The notes under the pieces were generated by a model, which saw only the letters and a list, made by a program, of their open reading frames with translations, was not told the DNA's origin and made no database searches. From Rhodocyclaceae bacterium (GTDB taxonomy: Bacteria > Pseudomonadota > Gammaproteobacteria > Burkholderiales > Rhodocyclaceae), in NCBI GenBank assembly GCA_030689585.1, contig JAUYFZ010000019.1:1-13038 (forward strand): 13,038 nt of DNA, read 5' to 3'. Every line of letters starts with the position of its first letter. Within the stretch, counting starts at the first letter, position 1. Both the position numbers and the translations under genes were made by a program. Below are positions 5,878-13,038 of the stretch, in pieces.

Positions 5878-7077
5878 ATGATTCACTTTCTATATTGTTT
5901 GATCTTAAGTCTGTGTGCGGGCTCCGTATTGGCGGGCACAGGTCTTAACGAAACCGAGGCACTGCGTCTTGCTTTGTCTCGTCCAGAATTTTCTGATCTG
6001 TTGCAGGCTCGCGTCAGCGAAGCCGAGGCGGATGTGTTAGCCGTTAGTCTTTGGGCCAATCCGACGTTGGAAACCGCCCGCGATAAAACGGGGGTTACAC
6101 GCGAGATAAGTTGGAAATTGATGCAACCGCTCGACTTTTCTGGGCGGCGCGGTTTGCGCGAAGAGGCAGCTCGTCATCGTGTCCGCGCCACTGAATCGGA
6201 TAATCGCGCCCGAAAAAATGACCGTGCTGTTGAATTGCGTCGTGCTTTTCATGAATTACTGCGTCAGCAAGCGATATTGCGTGCGGTTGGCAACTGGACG
6301 ACGCGTTTTACGGCTATTGGTGAAGTGGTGAATAAACTTGCTCGTGCGGGCGAGGTAGCCGGTTACGATCGCCGTCGTCTGGCACGCGAACAACGCACCG
6401 CAGAGGCGAAACTGGCCGAAACACAGGCCGATCTGGAACGTCATCGCGCCCGATTATCGGCACTCATCGGTCGCGATGTGGGCGAAGGTATTGAAGGTCG
6501 TCTGATTCCAGATATGCCGCCGACCCTGCTAGGCTTGCGGGAACGTTTGGCCGTGCGCCCCGACTTAAACGCGCTTTCAGCGCGTGTTGATGCTGCCCAA
6601 GCGGATCATGCGGCTACGCAACACAATCTGCCGGAGGTGAGCGTAGGTGTGGGAGGTAAGCGCGTAGACGATGGCACACAGCGCAACAACGGCAACCAGA
6701 TCATGCTGTCGTTCGCCCTGCCGATCTTTGAGCGTCAACAAGCGGGGAACCAGCGCAGTGTCGCGCAGGCCATGGCGGCACGCGCCGAACTTGATCTGGC
6801 ACGACAGCAGACAGAAGGTGAGCTTGCCGGATTACATCGGCAACTGACGCAACTCATCATTACCGCCGAACATTACCGCAGTGATGCGGTTGCTCCTTCG
6901 CTCGATCTTGTTCGTATCGCTGAAGCGGCCTATCGTGCAGGCGAATCGACCATTCTCGAACTACTCGATGCCTACAAGGGTGTACTCGAAGCCGAAACCA
7001 CAGCTTTGGACCTTGAATGGAAAGCACGCGAAGTCCGCATCGAACTCGACCAATTGACAGGAAACCATCCCCAATGA
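5878..7077 (+). CDS. czcC: CzcC-like outer-membrane efflux protein (TolC/OEP family)
   Basis: The 399-residue protein is the outer-membrane channel of a heavy-metal RND tripartite pump. A signal peptide (cleavage probably after VLA, about residue 19) is followed by LNETEALRLALSRPEF, the usual opening of OEP proteins. Long Ala/Arg/Glu-rich heptad helices alternate with short strands such as NPTLE and LPEVSVGVGG, giving the expected internal duplication. The C-terminal helix carries YRAGESTILELLDAYKGVLEAE, a conserved feature of the family. Its length suits CzcC/CusC-type proteins. GAGG lies 8 nt before the ATG. The 3' end overlaps czcB by ATGA, indicating coupled translation. Confidence 0.88.
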   Translation: MIHFLYCLILSLCAGSVLAGTGLNETEALRLALSRPEFSDLLQARVSEAEADVLAVSLWANPTLETARDKTGVTREISWKLMQPLDFSGRRGLREEAARHRVRATESDNRARKNDRAVELRRAFHELLRQQAILRAVGNWTTRFTAIGEVVNKLARAGEVAGYDRRRLAREQRTAEAKLAETQADLERHRARLSALIGRDVGEGIEGRLIPDMPPTLLGLRERLAVRPDLNALSARVDAAQADHAATQHNLPEVSVGVGGKRVDDGTQRNNGNQIMLSFALPIFERQQAGNQRSVAQAMAARAELDLARQQTEGELAGLHRQLTQLIITAEHYRSDAVAPSLDLVRIAEAAYRAGESTILELLDAYKGVLEAETTALDLEWKAREVRIELDQLTGNHPQ

Positions 7078-8609
7078 ACGTCCTACCACTCATTACTTTC
7101 TTCCTCGTATTACTGCTTGTCGGTTGCGGCGACAAAACGGCTCCAGTTACCGACCCTCACGACGAAGCGGGCGCGAAAATCACCCATTTCAGCGAAAAAA
7201 CAGAACTCTTCGTTGAATTTCCTACGCTGATCGTGGGTCAGGAAGTGACTTTCGTTGCGCATTTCACGCAACTCGTCGACTTCAAGCCGATCAATCAGGG
7301 CAAGCTCACCGTTCTTTTCTCCGGTGGTAACGCGCCCGACGAGCGTTTCATGGTCGACGCGCCGACAGTGCCGGGTATCTTCAAGCCCAGTGTGACACCC
7401 AAGGTGGCGGGTGAGCGTGAATTGACGTTGATCGTTGAATCGCCCCTGGGCACGTTGGGCACCTTGACGCATGCCTTGGGCTTGGTGAACGTATTTCTCG
7501 ATGCAAAAGCGTCAGCGGCGTATCGTGCTGAACAAGAGGCGATATCAGAAGATTCTGGTATTCCTTTCAGCAAGGAACAGCAATGGAAGATCGACTTTGC
7601 AACGACAGAAGCGATCAAGGGTCTCGCTCGTCCTTCTGTGGCGGCCACTGCCACGATCAAGGCGCATCCCGATGGTGAGGCGAAAATCTTTGCTCCTGCG
7701 ACAGGCTTGCTACGCGCCACGGGAAACTTTCCTCGCGTCGGTCAAGCGGTGAAAAAAGGGCAGGTGCTGGCTTGGTTAGCCCCTCGTCTGGGTGGAGAAA
7801 CCGATCAGGCGACGCTTGAAGCCGGTGCGGGCAAGGCACGCATCGCCCTCGATCAGGCGAGGCAGACACGCGAACGTATGGAATTGTTGTTCAAGGAGGA
7901 GGCGGTTCCTGAAAAACGTCTGACCGAAGCGCGTGCCAATGAAGCGATGGCGCAAGCCGAATCCCAAGCAGCACAGGGGCGTGCGGGACAGTTGGGCGGC
8001 AGTGGAGGAGGCATCGCCTTGCGCGCCCCCATTGACGGTCTTGTGGCCGATGTGTCGATTTCCGCCGGTGCCTTTGTAACCGAAGGAACTTCGTTATTTC
8101 ATATCGCCAACACTACCCGTCTTTGGCTGGAAGCGAGGGTGCCGGAAAGCGAGGTAGGGCGGCTGAAAACACCGACGGGGGCTGCTTTTATGGTGGATGG
8201 TTTTACCAGTTCCTTTGTGATTGAACCGGGCAAAAACGGCAAGTTGATCGGCGTGGGGGGCGCAGTGGATGCGTCGACGCGTACCGTGCCAGTGATTTTT
8301 GAGTTTTCCAATACAGGGGGAGTTCTCCGGCTGGGCATGACGGCCAAGGCGCAAATATTTGCAGACGCAGATCAGGAATTTATTTTGATTCCTGCCAGTG
8401 CTGTGCAGGATGAAAGCGGCACTCAGGTCGTCTACGTGCAAACAGGGGGTGAATCCTTTGAACGTCGCATCGTGCAAACCGGCATTCGCGATGGCGACCG
8501 GATGACCATTATCGCCGGCATTGAACAGGGGCAGCGAGTGGTCAATCGGGGCGGCTATTTGATTCGTCTGTCAATGTCCAAGGCCGGCCCTGCTGGTCAT
8601 GCACACTAA
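7074..8609 (+). CDS. czcB: CzcB-like membrane-fusion lipoprotein adaptor (HlyD family)
   Basis: The 511-residue adaptor would link the RND pump to the outer-membrane channel. The N-terminus has a lipobox, LVGC, with the lipidated cysteine at Cys18. Residues about 40-145 form an extra beta-rich domain (LFVEFPTLIVGQEVTFVAHF through LGLVNVFLD) seen in some long heavy-metal adaptors. The barrel-sandwich/lipoyl half-motifs are at 200-236 (GEAKIFAPATGLLR, VGQAVKKGQVLAWL) and 314-346 (IALRAPIDGLVADVSISAG). The hairpin between them (about 245-305) is Ala/Gln/Glu-rich. The start at 7074 is fixed by the ATGA overlap with czcC, an upstream AGGAAA and the lipobox. The C-terminus ends with a short GHAH, and no metallochaperone domain is fused. 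Confidence 0.88.
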   Translation: MNVLPLITFFLVLLLVGCGDKTAPVTDPHDEAGAKITHFSEKTELFVEFPTLIVGQEVTFVAHFTQLVDFKPINQGKLTVLFSGGNAPDERFMVDAPTVPGIFKPSVTPKVAGERELTLIVESPLGTLGTLTHALGLVNVFLDAKASAAYRAEQEAISEDSGIPFSKEQQWKIDFATTEAIKGLARPSVAATATIKAHPDGEAKIFAPATGLLRATGNFPRVGQAVKKGQVLAWLAPRLGGETDQATLEAGAGKARIALDQARQTRERMELLFKEEAVPEKRLTEARANEAMAQAESQAAQGRAGQLGGSGGGIALRAPIDGLVADVSISAGAFVTEGTSLFHIANTTRLWLEARVPESEVGRLKTPTGAAFMVDGFTSSFVIEPGKNGKLIGVGGAVDASTRTVPVIFEFSNTGGVLRLGMTAKAQIFADADQEFILIPASAVQDESGTQVVYVQTGGESFERRIVQTGIRDGDRMTIIAGIEQGQRVVNRGGYLIRLSMSKAGPAGHAH

Positions 8610-8621
8610 GGAACCCTCATC

Positions 8622-11600
8622 ATGATCGGACATATTATTCAGTGGTCGTTGGGCAACCGGTTGTTCGTTGTGGCAGGGGCCGTGCTCTTGCTCGTTTGGG
8701 GCAGTTTTGAAACCACACGCACACCGGTGGATGTTTTTCCTGACCTCACCGCGCCCTCCGTTACCGTGGTGACAGAAGCCGAAGGCATGGCGCCGGCTGA
8801 TATGGAAGGACTCGTCACCTTTCCTATTGAAACGGCTTTGAACGGTGCGCCCGGCGTGCGGCGCGTGCGCTCTTCAACCAAGATTGGTTTATCGGTCATC
8901 ACCGTTGAATTCGCCTGGGGTACAGATGCTTATCTGGCTCGTCAGATCGTTGCCGAGAAACTGCAATTGGCGAAGGCTGTCTTGCCGCCGGGCATTGATG
9001 CGCCGGTGATGGCTCCGGCGGCTTCCATCATGGGCGAGATTATGTTCATCGCGCTCACCTCAGAAAAAGCGGGGATGCATTCAACAGTGACGCTCAAAAA
9101 CACGGCGGATTACCTGCTGCGAAAACGTTTGCTGGCCGTGCCGGGCGTTGCCGAGGTGTTACCCATCGGCGGCGATTTGCAACAGTTTCAAGTGACGCTG
9201 AAACCGGAACGACTGGCGGCCTACGGACTGACTCTCGATGAAGTGGTGAAGGCGGTCGAAGGGTCGAATCGCAATGCGGCAGCGGGTTTTTATACCGAAA
9301 ACGGTCAGGAGTACCTGATTCAAGGCATCGGACGAGTCCGCACGCCGGAGGATATTGCCGAGGCGGTCGTTGCGGTGAAGAACGGACAACCCGTGCTGAT
9401 CCGGCATATCGCCGAGGTGGCGTTGGGCACCGCTGTCGTGCGTGGTGTGGGTTCAACCAACGGGAAACCCGCCGTCGTGCTGGGCATTCAACGGCAACCT
9501 TCCGCCAACACACTGGCATTGACCCGCGTACTGGATCGCACATTAGCCGACATTCAAAACTCGTTACCAGCGGGCATGAAGATTGAGACACGGTTATTCC
9601 GTCAAGCCGATTTCATCGAAACTTCAATTGAGAACCTGCTGGCCGCACTACGCGATGGGGCTATTTTGGTCATCGCCATCGTGTTTGCCTTTCTGCTTTC
9701 GGTGCGTTCAACGGCGATCACTCTGGTTGCTTTGCCTTTGTCGTTAGTCGCCACGATCCTAGCGATGAAGGCATTCGGGGCGACGATCAACACGATGACG
9801 CTAGGCGGCATCGCCATTGCACTAGGGGCATTGGTCGATGATGCAATTATTGTTGTGGAAAACATTGTTCGTCGTCTGCGTCAAAACCACGACAAGGCGG
9901 AAACGCAGCGGGAATCGATTCTGCATGTCGTCTTTTTGGCGACGAAAGAAATTCAGGGGTCTATCGTTTTCGCCACCCTCATCATCATGCTTGTCTTTGT
10001 GCCACTGTTCTTTCTGTCGGGGGTCGAAGGCCGGTTGATGGTTCCGCTGGGGTTGGCTTACGTGATCTCGTTGTTTGCCTCGTTACTTGTTTCCATCACC
10101 GTAACCCCTGTGCTGGCTTCGATGTTTCTCGGCCATTCAAAGGAAGTGGAAGGGCATCGTGAACCGCGCTTTGTTACTGCGTTGCGTGTGGTCTACCGGC
10201 GCAACCTAGATGCCACACTGACGCGCTGGCAGGCTATTTCTGTGGTCAGTGGAGCAATGCTGGCCGTCGCCTTAATTGGTCTGGGCGTGGCGGGACAGGC
10301 TTTTTTGCCTGATTTCAACGAGGGCACGCTGACGGTGGGGGCGGAAACATTACCTGGCACCGCGCTGGTTGAATCGGCGAAGCTCGGACAGATGATCGAA
10401 GAAGTGCTGCTCTCGCATCCCGAAGTGATTGCCACGGCACGTCGAACGGGCCGCTCGCCGCTCGATCCACACGCGCTCGATGTGCATCACTCGGAAATCG
10501 AAGTGACGTTGAAAATGGGTCGGCGTAGCAAGGAAACCTTTCTTGCCGCGCTACGAGAAGACTTTTCCAGATTACCCGGGGTGCAGGTGGTCGTTGGTCA
10601 ACCGATTTCGCATCGCATCGACCACATGCTTTCAGGCACTCGTGCCAATATCGCGGTGAAGATTTTTGGGACTGATCTGGCTGAACTGCGTCGTCTCGCC
10701 GAACAGGTCAAAGTAGTGATGCAACAGGTGCCAGGAGCCGTCGATGTGCAGCCGGAGCAGCAAACGGACATTCCCTTCATCACCTTGAAGTATCGACGTG
10801 ATGCGCTGGCGCGGCACGGTTTGTCGGCAGCGGAGTTGTCGGAAAGCATCGAGGCAGCTTTCAGCGGTATTCAGGTTGGAAAGGTGGTGCAAGGTCAGGC
10901 GACTTTTGACCTCGTAGTGCGCTACGACCCTACTGTGCGCGACAATCTCGACACGATTCGTGCGACGCTGGTAACCACTCCCACAGGCGCACGTTTACCG
11001 CTGGCTGCGTTAGCCGACATTCAAAATGACCGTGGACCGTATTTCATCAACCGTGAAAACGTGCAGCGCAAGATCGTTGTCATGGCCAACGTGGCTGGAC
11101 GTGATCTGAAGAGTGTGGTCGAAGAAATGCAAGGTAAGGTGGCGCAGGAGGTCAAGCTGCCGACGGGTTACCACCTTGAATTTGGTGGACAGTTCGAATC
11201 AGCCGCAGAAGCCTCGCGCATCCTGCTGCTATTGGGTTCTGCTGTAGTCGTTGGCATCTTTTTATTGCTTTTCCTCGCCTTCCATTCCGTGCGCGATGCG
11301 TTCATTGTCATGCTCAATCTGCCTTTGGCGATCATCGGTGGGGTAGTAGGTGTTTATCTTGCGGGAGGCGTGGTAACGATTGCCTCGATCATTGGGTTCA
11401 TCACGCTGTTTGGCATTGCCACGCGCAATGGGGTGATGATGATTGCGCACATTCATCATTTGATCGAACAGGATGAGGCCAAAGATGCGTTTGAGGCGGT
11501 ACGACGTGGAGCAGAAGAGCGGCTGATTCCGATTCTGATGACGGCGTTGGCGGCGGGGCTGGCACTGGTTCCGTTGGTGTTATCTGGGGGGCAACCCGGT

Positions 11601-11744
11601 TCTGAAATTCAGGCTCCGATGGCCGTGGTCATTCTGTGCGGACTCTTGACTTCCACGGTGCTCAACATGATTGTCGTCCCGGCTTTGTACCTTCGCTTTG
11701 GTTCCGCCGCGACTATTTGTCGCAGTTCCCGCACTGGTTACTGA
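8622..11744 (+). CDS. czcA: Heavy-metal efflux RND transporter (CzcA-like, HME family)
   Basis: The 1040-residue inner-membrane proton/metal antiporter has full RND length and two-fold layout: TM1 at about 12-30, a periplasmic domain, TM2-6 from about 340, TM7 near 540, a second periplasmic domain, and TM8-12 from about 865. The proton-relay helix TM4 reads GGIAIALGALVDDAIIVVEN (395-414), with adjacent acids D406 and D407 and E413. Classic CzcA and CnrA carry a single-Asp DFG...VDGAV pattern and CusA carries VDAAI, so this belongs to a VDDA-type subgroup of less certain substrate. The segment RTGRSPLDPHALDVHHSEIE in the second periplasmic half is also unlike CusA. AAGGAA lies 9 nt before the ATG, 12 nt after czcB. 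Sco and PCu(A)C genes follow. Confidence 0.9.
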   Translation: MIGHIIQWSLGNRLFVVAGAVLLLVWGSFETTRTPVDVFPDLTAPSVTVVTEAEGMAPADMEGLVTFPIETALNGAPGVRRVRSSTKIGLSVITVEFAWGTDAYLARQIVAEKLQLAKAVLPPGIDAPVMAPAASIMGEIMFIALTSEKAGMHSTVTLKNTADYLLRKRLLAVPGVAEVLPIGGDLQQFQVTLKPERLAAYGLTLDEVVKAVEGSNRNAAAGFYTENGQEYLIQGIGRVRTPEDIAEAVVAVKNGQPVLIRHIAEVALGTAVVRGVGSTNGKPAVVLGIQRQPSANTLALTRVLDRTLADIQNSLPAGMKIETRLFRQADFIETSIENLLAALRDGAILVIAIVFAFLLSVRSTAITLVALPLSLVATILAMKAFGATINTMTLGGIAIALGALVDDAIIVVENIVRRLRQNHDKAETQRESILHVVFLATKEIQGSIVFATLIIMLVFVPLFFLSGVEGRLMVPLGLAYVISLFASLLVSITVTPVLASMFLGHSKEVEGHREPRFVTALRVVYRRNLDATLTRWQAISVVSGAMLAVALIGLGVAGQAFLPDFNEGTLTVGAETLPGTALVESAKLGQMIEEVLLSHPEVIATARRTGRSPLDPHALDVHHSEIEVTLKMGRRSKETFLAALREDFSRLPGVQVVVGQPISHRIDHMLSGTRANIAVKIFGTDLAELRRLAEQVKVVMQQVPGAVDVQPEQQTDIPFITLKYRRDALARHGLSAAELSESIEAAFSGIQVGKVVQGQATFDLVVRYDPTVRDNLDTIRATLVTTPTGARLPLAALADIQNDRGPYFINRENVQRKIVVMANVAGRDLKSVVEEMQGKVAQEVKLPTGYHLEFGGQFESAAEASRILLLLGSAVVVGIFLLLFLAFHSVRDAFIVMLNLPLAIIGGVVGVYLAGGVVTIASIIGFITLFGIATRNGVMMIAHIHHLIEQDEAKDAFEAVRRGAEERLIPILMTALAAGLALVPLVLSGGQPGSEIQAPMAVVILCGLLTSTVLNMIVVPALYLRFGSAATICRSSRTGY

Positions 11745-11747
11745 TAT

Positions 11748-11782
11748 ATCCTTCAGGCAGAGGAAGTATTCGACTGAAGGAT
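11748..11782 (+). promoter_or_regulatory. Hairpin masking the sco ribosome-binding site
   Basis: ATCCTTCAG (11748-11756) is perfectly complementary to CTGAAGGAT (11774-11782), with a 17-nt loop. The 3' arm contains the whole Shine-Dalgarno GAAGGA of the sco gene. The 5' arm starts 3 nt after the czcA stop, so a ribosome terminating on czcA would cover it and release the site. This suggests coupling of sco translation to czcA. Confidence 0.45.
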
Positions 11783-11789
11783 CATCAAC

Positions 11790-12377
11790 GTGACATTTTT
11801 CCGAAAAGTGTTGTTACTGTTAGCCATTGCGGGTCTGGGAATTGGGTGTGTCTATTTTTACAAAACCCAACAACCCGTTGTGGATATTGCCGCCCCGCCT
11901 ACTCAAGGGGGATTCACATTGCGTTCGTCTGCCGGGCCGGTTTCGTTGGCTGATTTTCGCGGGAAGGTGGTGCTGTTGTACTTTGGTTATACCTTCTGCC
12001 CAGATATTTGCCCGACCAATCTGGCCGCCATTACCCAGGCATTGACCTTGCTAACCCCGGAAGAAGTTGCTCGTGTGCGCGTCGTGTTTGTATCGGTCGA
12101 CCCGGAACGGGATACGCCGACGCGGTTGGCAGAATATGTCGCGTTTTTTCATCCCGCCATGGTGGGGGTGACGGGTACACCGGAAGAAGTCGCCGATGTA
12201 GCCAAGCGTTACGGGGCTGTTTATGCACGTCAACCCTCACCGCCGGGAGAATCCTGGTATGCGGTAGATCATTCGGCTTCCACGTACCTCATCGCCCCCG
12301 ATGGACGGCAAGCCGCCACATTGCCCCACGACCCGCCTCCTAGCGAGATCGTGAAGCAAATTCGTCGTGCCCTTTAA
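11790..12377 (+). CDS. SCO1/SenC-family copper-binding thioredoxin-fold protein
   Basis: Sco proteins deliver copper to, or reduce, the CuA centre of cytochrome oxidase subunit II. This 195-residue protein has an N-terminal membrane anchor (about 5-24), then the thioredoxin-like fold with the copper ligands C70 and C74 in YTFCPDICPTN and the distal ligand H161 in YAVDHSAST. VFVSVDPERDTPTRL (99-113) is also typical. It starts at GTG 11790, supported by GAAGGA 8 nt upstream; there is no better in-frame ATG. It follows czcA by 45 nt and precedes a PCu(A)C gene, its usual functional partner. No cox genes are in view, so a more general periplasmic copper or thiol role next to the pump is possible. 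Confidence 0.92.
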   Translation: MTFFRKVLLLLAIAGLGIGCVYFYKTQQPVVDIAAPPTQGGFTLRSSAGPVSLADFRGKVVLLYFGYTFCPDICPTNLAAITQALTLLTPEEVARVRVVFVSVDPERDTPTRLAEYVAFFHPAMVGVTGTPEEVADVAKRYGAVYARQPSPPGESWYAVDHSASTYLIAPDGRQAATLPHDPPPSEIVKQIRRAL

Positions 12378-12398
12378 CCTCAACCAAGGAGTTTCACC

Positions 12399-12881
12399 AT
12401 GATTCGACCATCAATGCTTCTCACTGCCCTTTTGATCGCGGGTAATGTTTTTGCCGCCGGTTCTGCCGATAGCGTGACCATCACCGATCCGTGGATACGT
12501 CAATCCCCCGCTGTTGCCCAGGCAGCCGGTGCTTTTATGATTATTAAGAACACGGGGGCCAAGGAGGTGAAGATCACCAAAGCCGACAATCCGGCTTCCA
12601 AAGTGACTGAATTGCACAATCATTTCAATGAAGGTGGCGTGATGAAAATGCGTGCGATTCCATCCCTCGACATCAAAGCCGGTGGCGAGGCCATTTTGAA
12701 ACCCGGTAGCCTGCATGTGATGTTGATCGGCTTAAAAGCACCGCTGGAAGTGGGTAAGGTTATCCCCATCACTCTGACGTTCGACGATGGGAGCAACAAG
12801 ATCATCGAAGCCACGGTAAAACCCGCCATGCCCCCCCCTGCCGCCATGCCTGCTGCCGGACATGAGATGCACAAGCATTAA
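12399..12881 (+). CDS. PCu(A)C periplasmic copper chaperone
   Basis: The 160-residue protein is a member of the PCu(A)C family (formerly DUF461), which binds Cu(I) through Met and His and works with Sco to metallate CuA. A signal peptide (cleavage near VFAA, residues 17-20) precedes VTITDPWIRQSP (26-37). The metal-site residues are visible as ELHNH (71-75), VMKM (81-84) and the pair H106/M108 in PGSLHVML. A short linker AMPPPAAMP leads to a Met/His tail, GHEMHKH, resembling the extra C-terminal copper-binding extension of some homologues. AAGGAG lies 8 nt upstream, 21 nt after sco. A C8 tract (12831-12838) encodes part of the proline linker. Confidence 0.92.
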   Translation: MIRPSMLLTALLIAGNVFAAGSADSVTITDPWIRQSPAVAQAAGAFMIIKNTGAKEVKITKADNPASKVTELHNHFNEGGVMKMRAIPSLDIKAGGEAILKPGSLHVMLIGLKAPLEVGKVIPITLTFDDGSNKIIEATVKPAMPPPAAMPAAGHEMHKH

Positions 12882-12890
12882 CGAATGGTA

Positions 12891-13038
12891 ACTACTCAGG
12901 TCCGGTCGGAACACAGCTCTCCTCCCCCTCCAGGGGGGTGGCGGGGAGGGGGATGGGGGGAAGAATTCCGCGTAAAACCCCATCCCCACCCCAGCCCTCC
13001 CCTTGAAGGGGAGGGAGATTAACACCGACCTGAGTAGT
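12891..13038. repeat. GC-rich fold-back repeat with 12-bp terminal inverted repeats (MITE-like)
   Basis: ACTACTCAGGTC (12891-12902) and GACCTGAGTAGT (13027-13038) are perfect inverted repeats. Inside, GGGGATGGGG (12949-12958) is complementary to CCCCATCCCC (12978-12987). CCCTCCCCT pairs with AGGGGAGGG (12995-13003/13007-13015) around a 3-nt loop. The interior is two diverged copies, in opposite orientation, of a CTCCC...GGGAGGG...GGGGATGGGG unit. There is no coding content. It begins 9 nt after the PCu(A)C stop and may also end that transcript, although no T tract follows. It may extend past the window edge. Confidence 0.65.

Noticed and set aside
12732-13025. Minus-strand open frame at the right end
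   Set aside because: It runs through the antisense of PCu(A)C and the G/C-rich repeat; Pro/Gly/Arg-rich peptides of this kind are typical spurious translations of such repeats.
1-13038. CRISPR array, toxin-antitoxin or defence system
   Set aside because: No regularly spaced repeats and no recognisable defence or toxin genes were seen on either strand.

Overview
The window looks like chromosomal DNA of a Gram-negative proteobacterium, probably a beta- or gammaproteobacterial sulfur oxidiser. This is inferred from an outer-membrane FadL-type protein, a TolC/RND tripartite pump, a TusA-DsrE2 sulfur-relay pair, and a Sco plus PCu(A)C pair that normally serves a copper-containing cytochrome oxidase. 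No single gene fixes the genus.

Left half (1-5248, all genes on the minus strand, read right to left): a thiamine-diphosphate enzyme of the acetolactate-synthase superfamily (5248-3629) overlaps by ATGA a GT-A-type glycosyltransferase (3632-2169). Then come tusA (2048-1821), two tandem GNRA-loop hairpins, dsrE2 (1718-1128), and a FadL/OmpP1 outer-membrane protein (1024-131). The last is about 130 residues shorter than its family and ends next to AT-richer sequence that carries the 3' end of another reading frame on the plus strand, which looks like the edge of an inserted element.

Centre: an intact tRNA-Arg(ACG) with encoded CCA (5287-5363, plus strand) separates the minus-strand block from a plus-strand metal block.

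Right half (5410-12881, plus strand): czcI-like His-rich periplasmic protein, czcC-like outer-membrane factor, czcB-like lipoprotein adaptor, czcA-like heavy-metal RND pump, Sco1/SenC, and PCu(A)C copper chaperone. Spacing is tight: czcC/czcB overlap by ATGA, czcB-czcA are 12 nt apart, czcA-sco 45 nt, sco-PCu(A)C 21 nt. It therefore reads as one operon joining metal export to periplasmic copper delivery. Two predicted RNA structures punctuate it: a 77-nt long-stem element between czcI and czcC, and a hairpin that pairs with the sco ribosome-binding site immediately after the czcA stop. A 148-bp GC-rich fold-back element with 12-bp perfect terminal inverted repeats closes the window.

The most interesting unexplained items are the TPP enzyme-glycosyltransferase pair (possibly branched-sugar chemistry), the czcI-czcC structured RNA, the twin hairpins between tusA and dsrE2, and the uncertain substrate of an RND pump linked to copper chaperones. 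No CRISPR array, rRNA, phage gene or complete transposase was seen.
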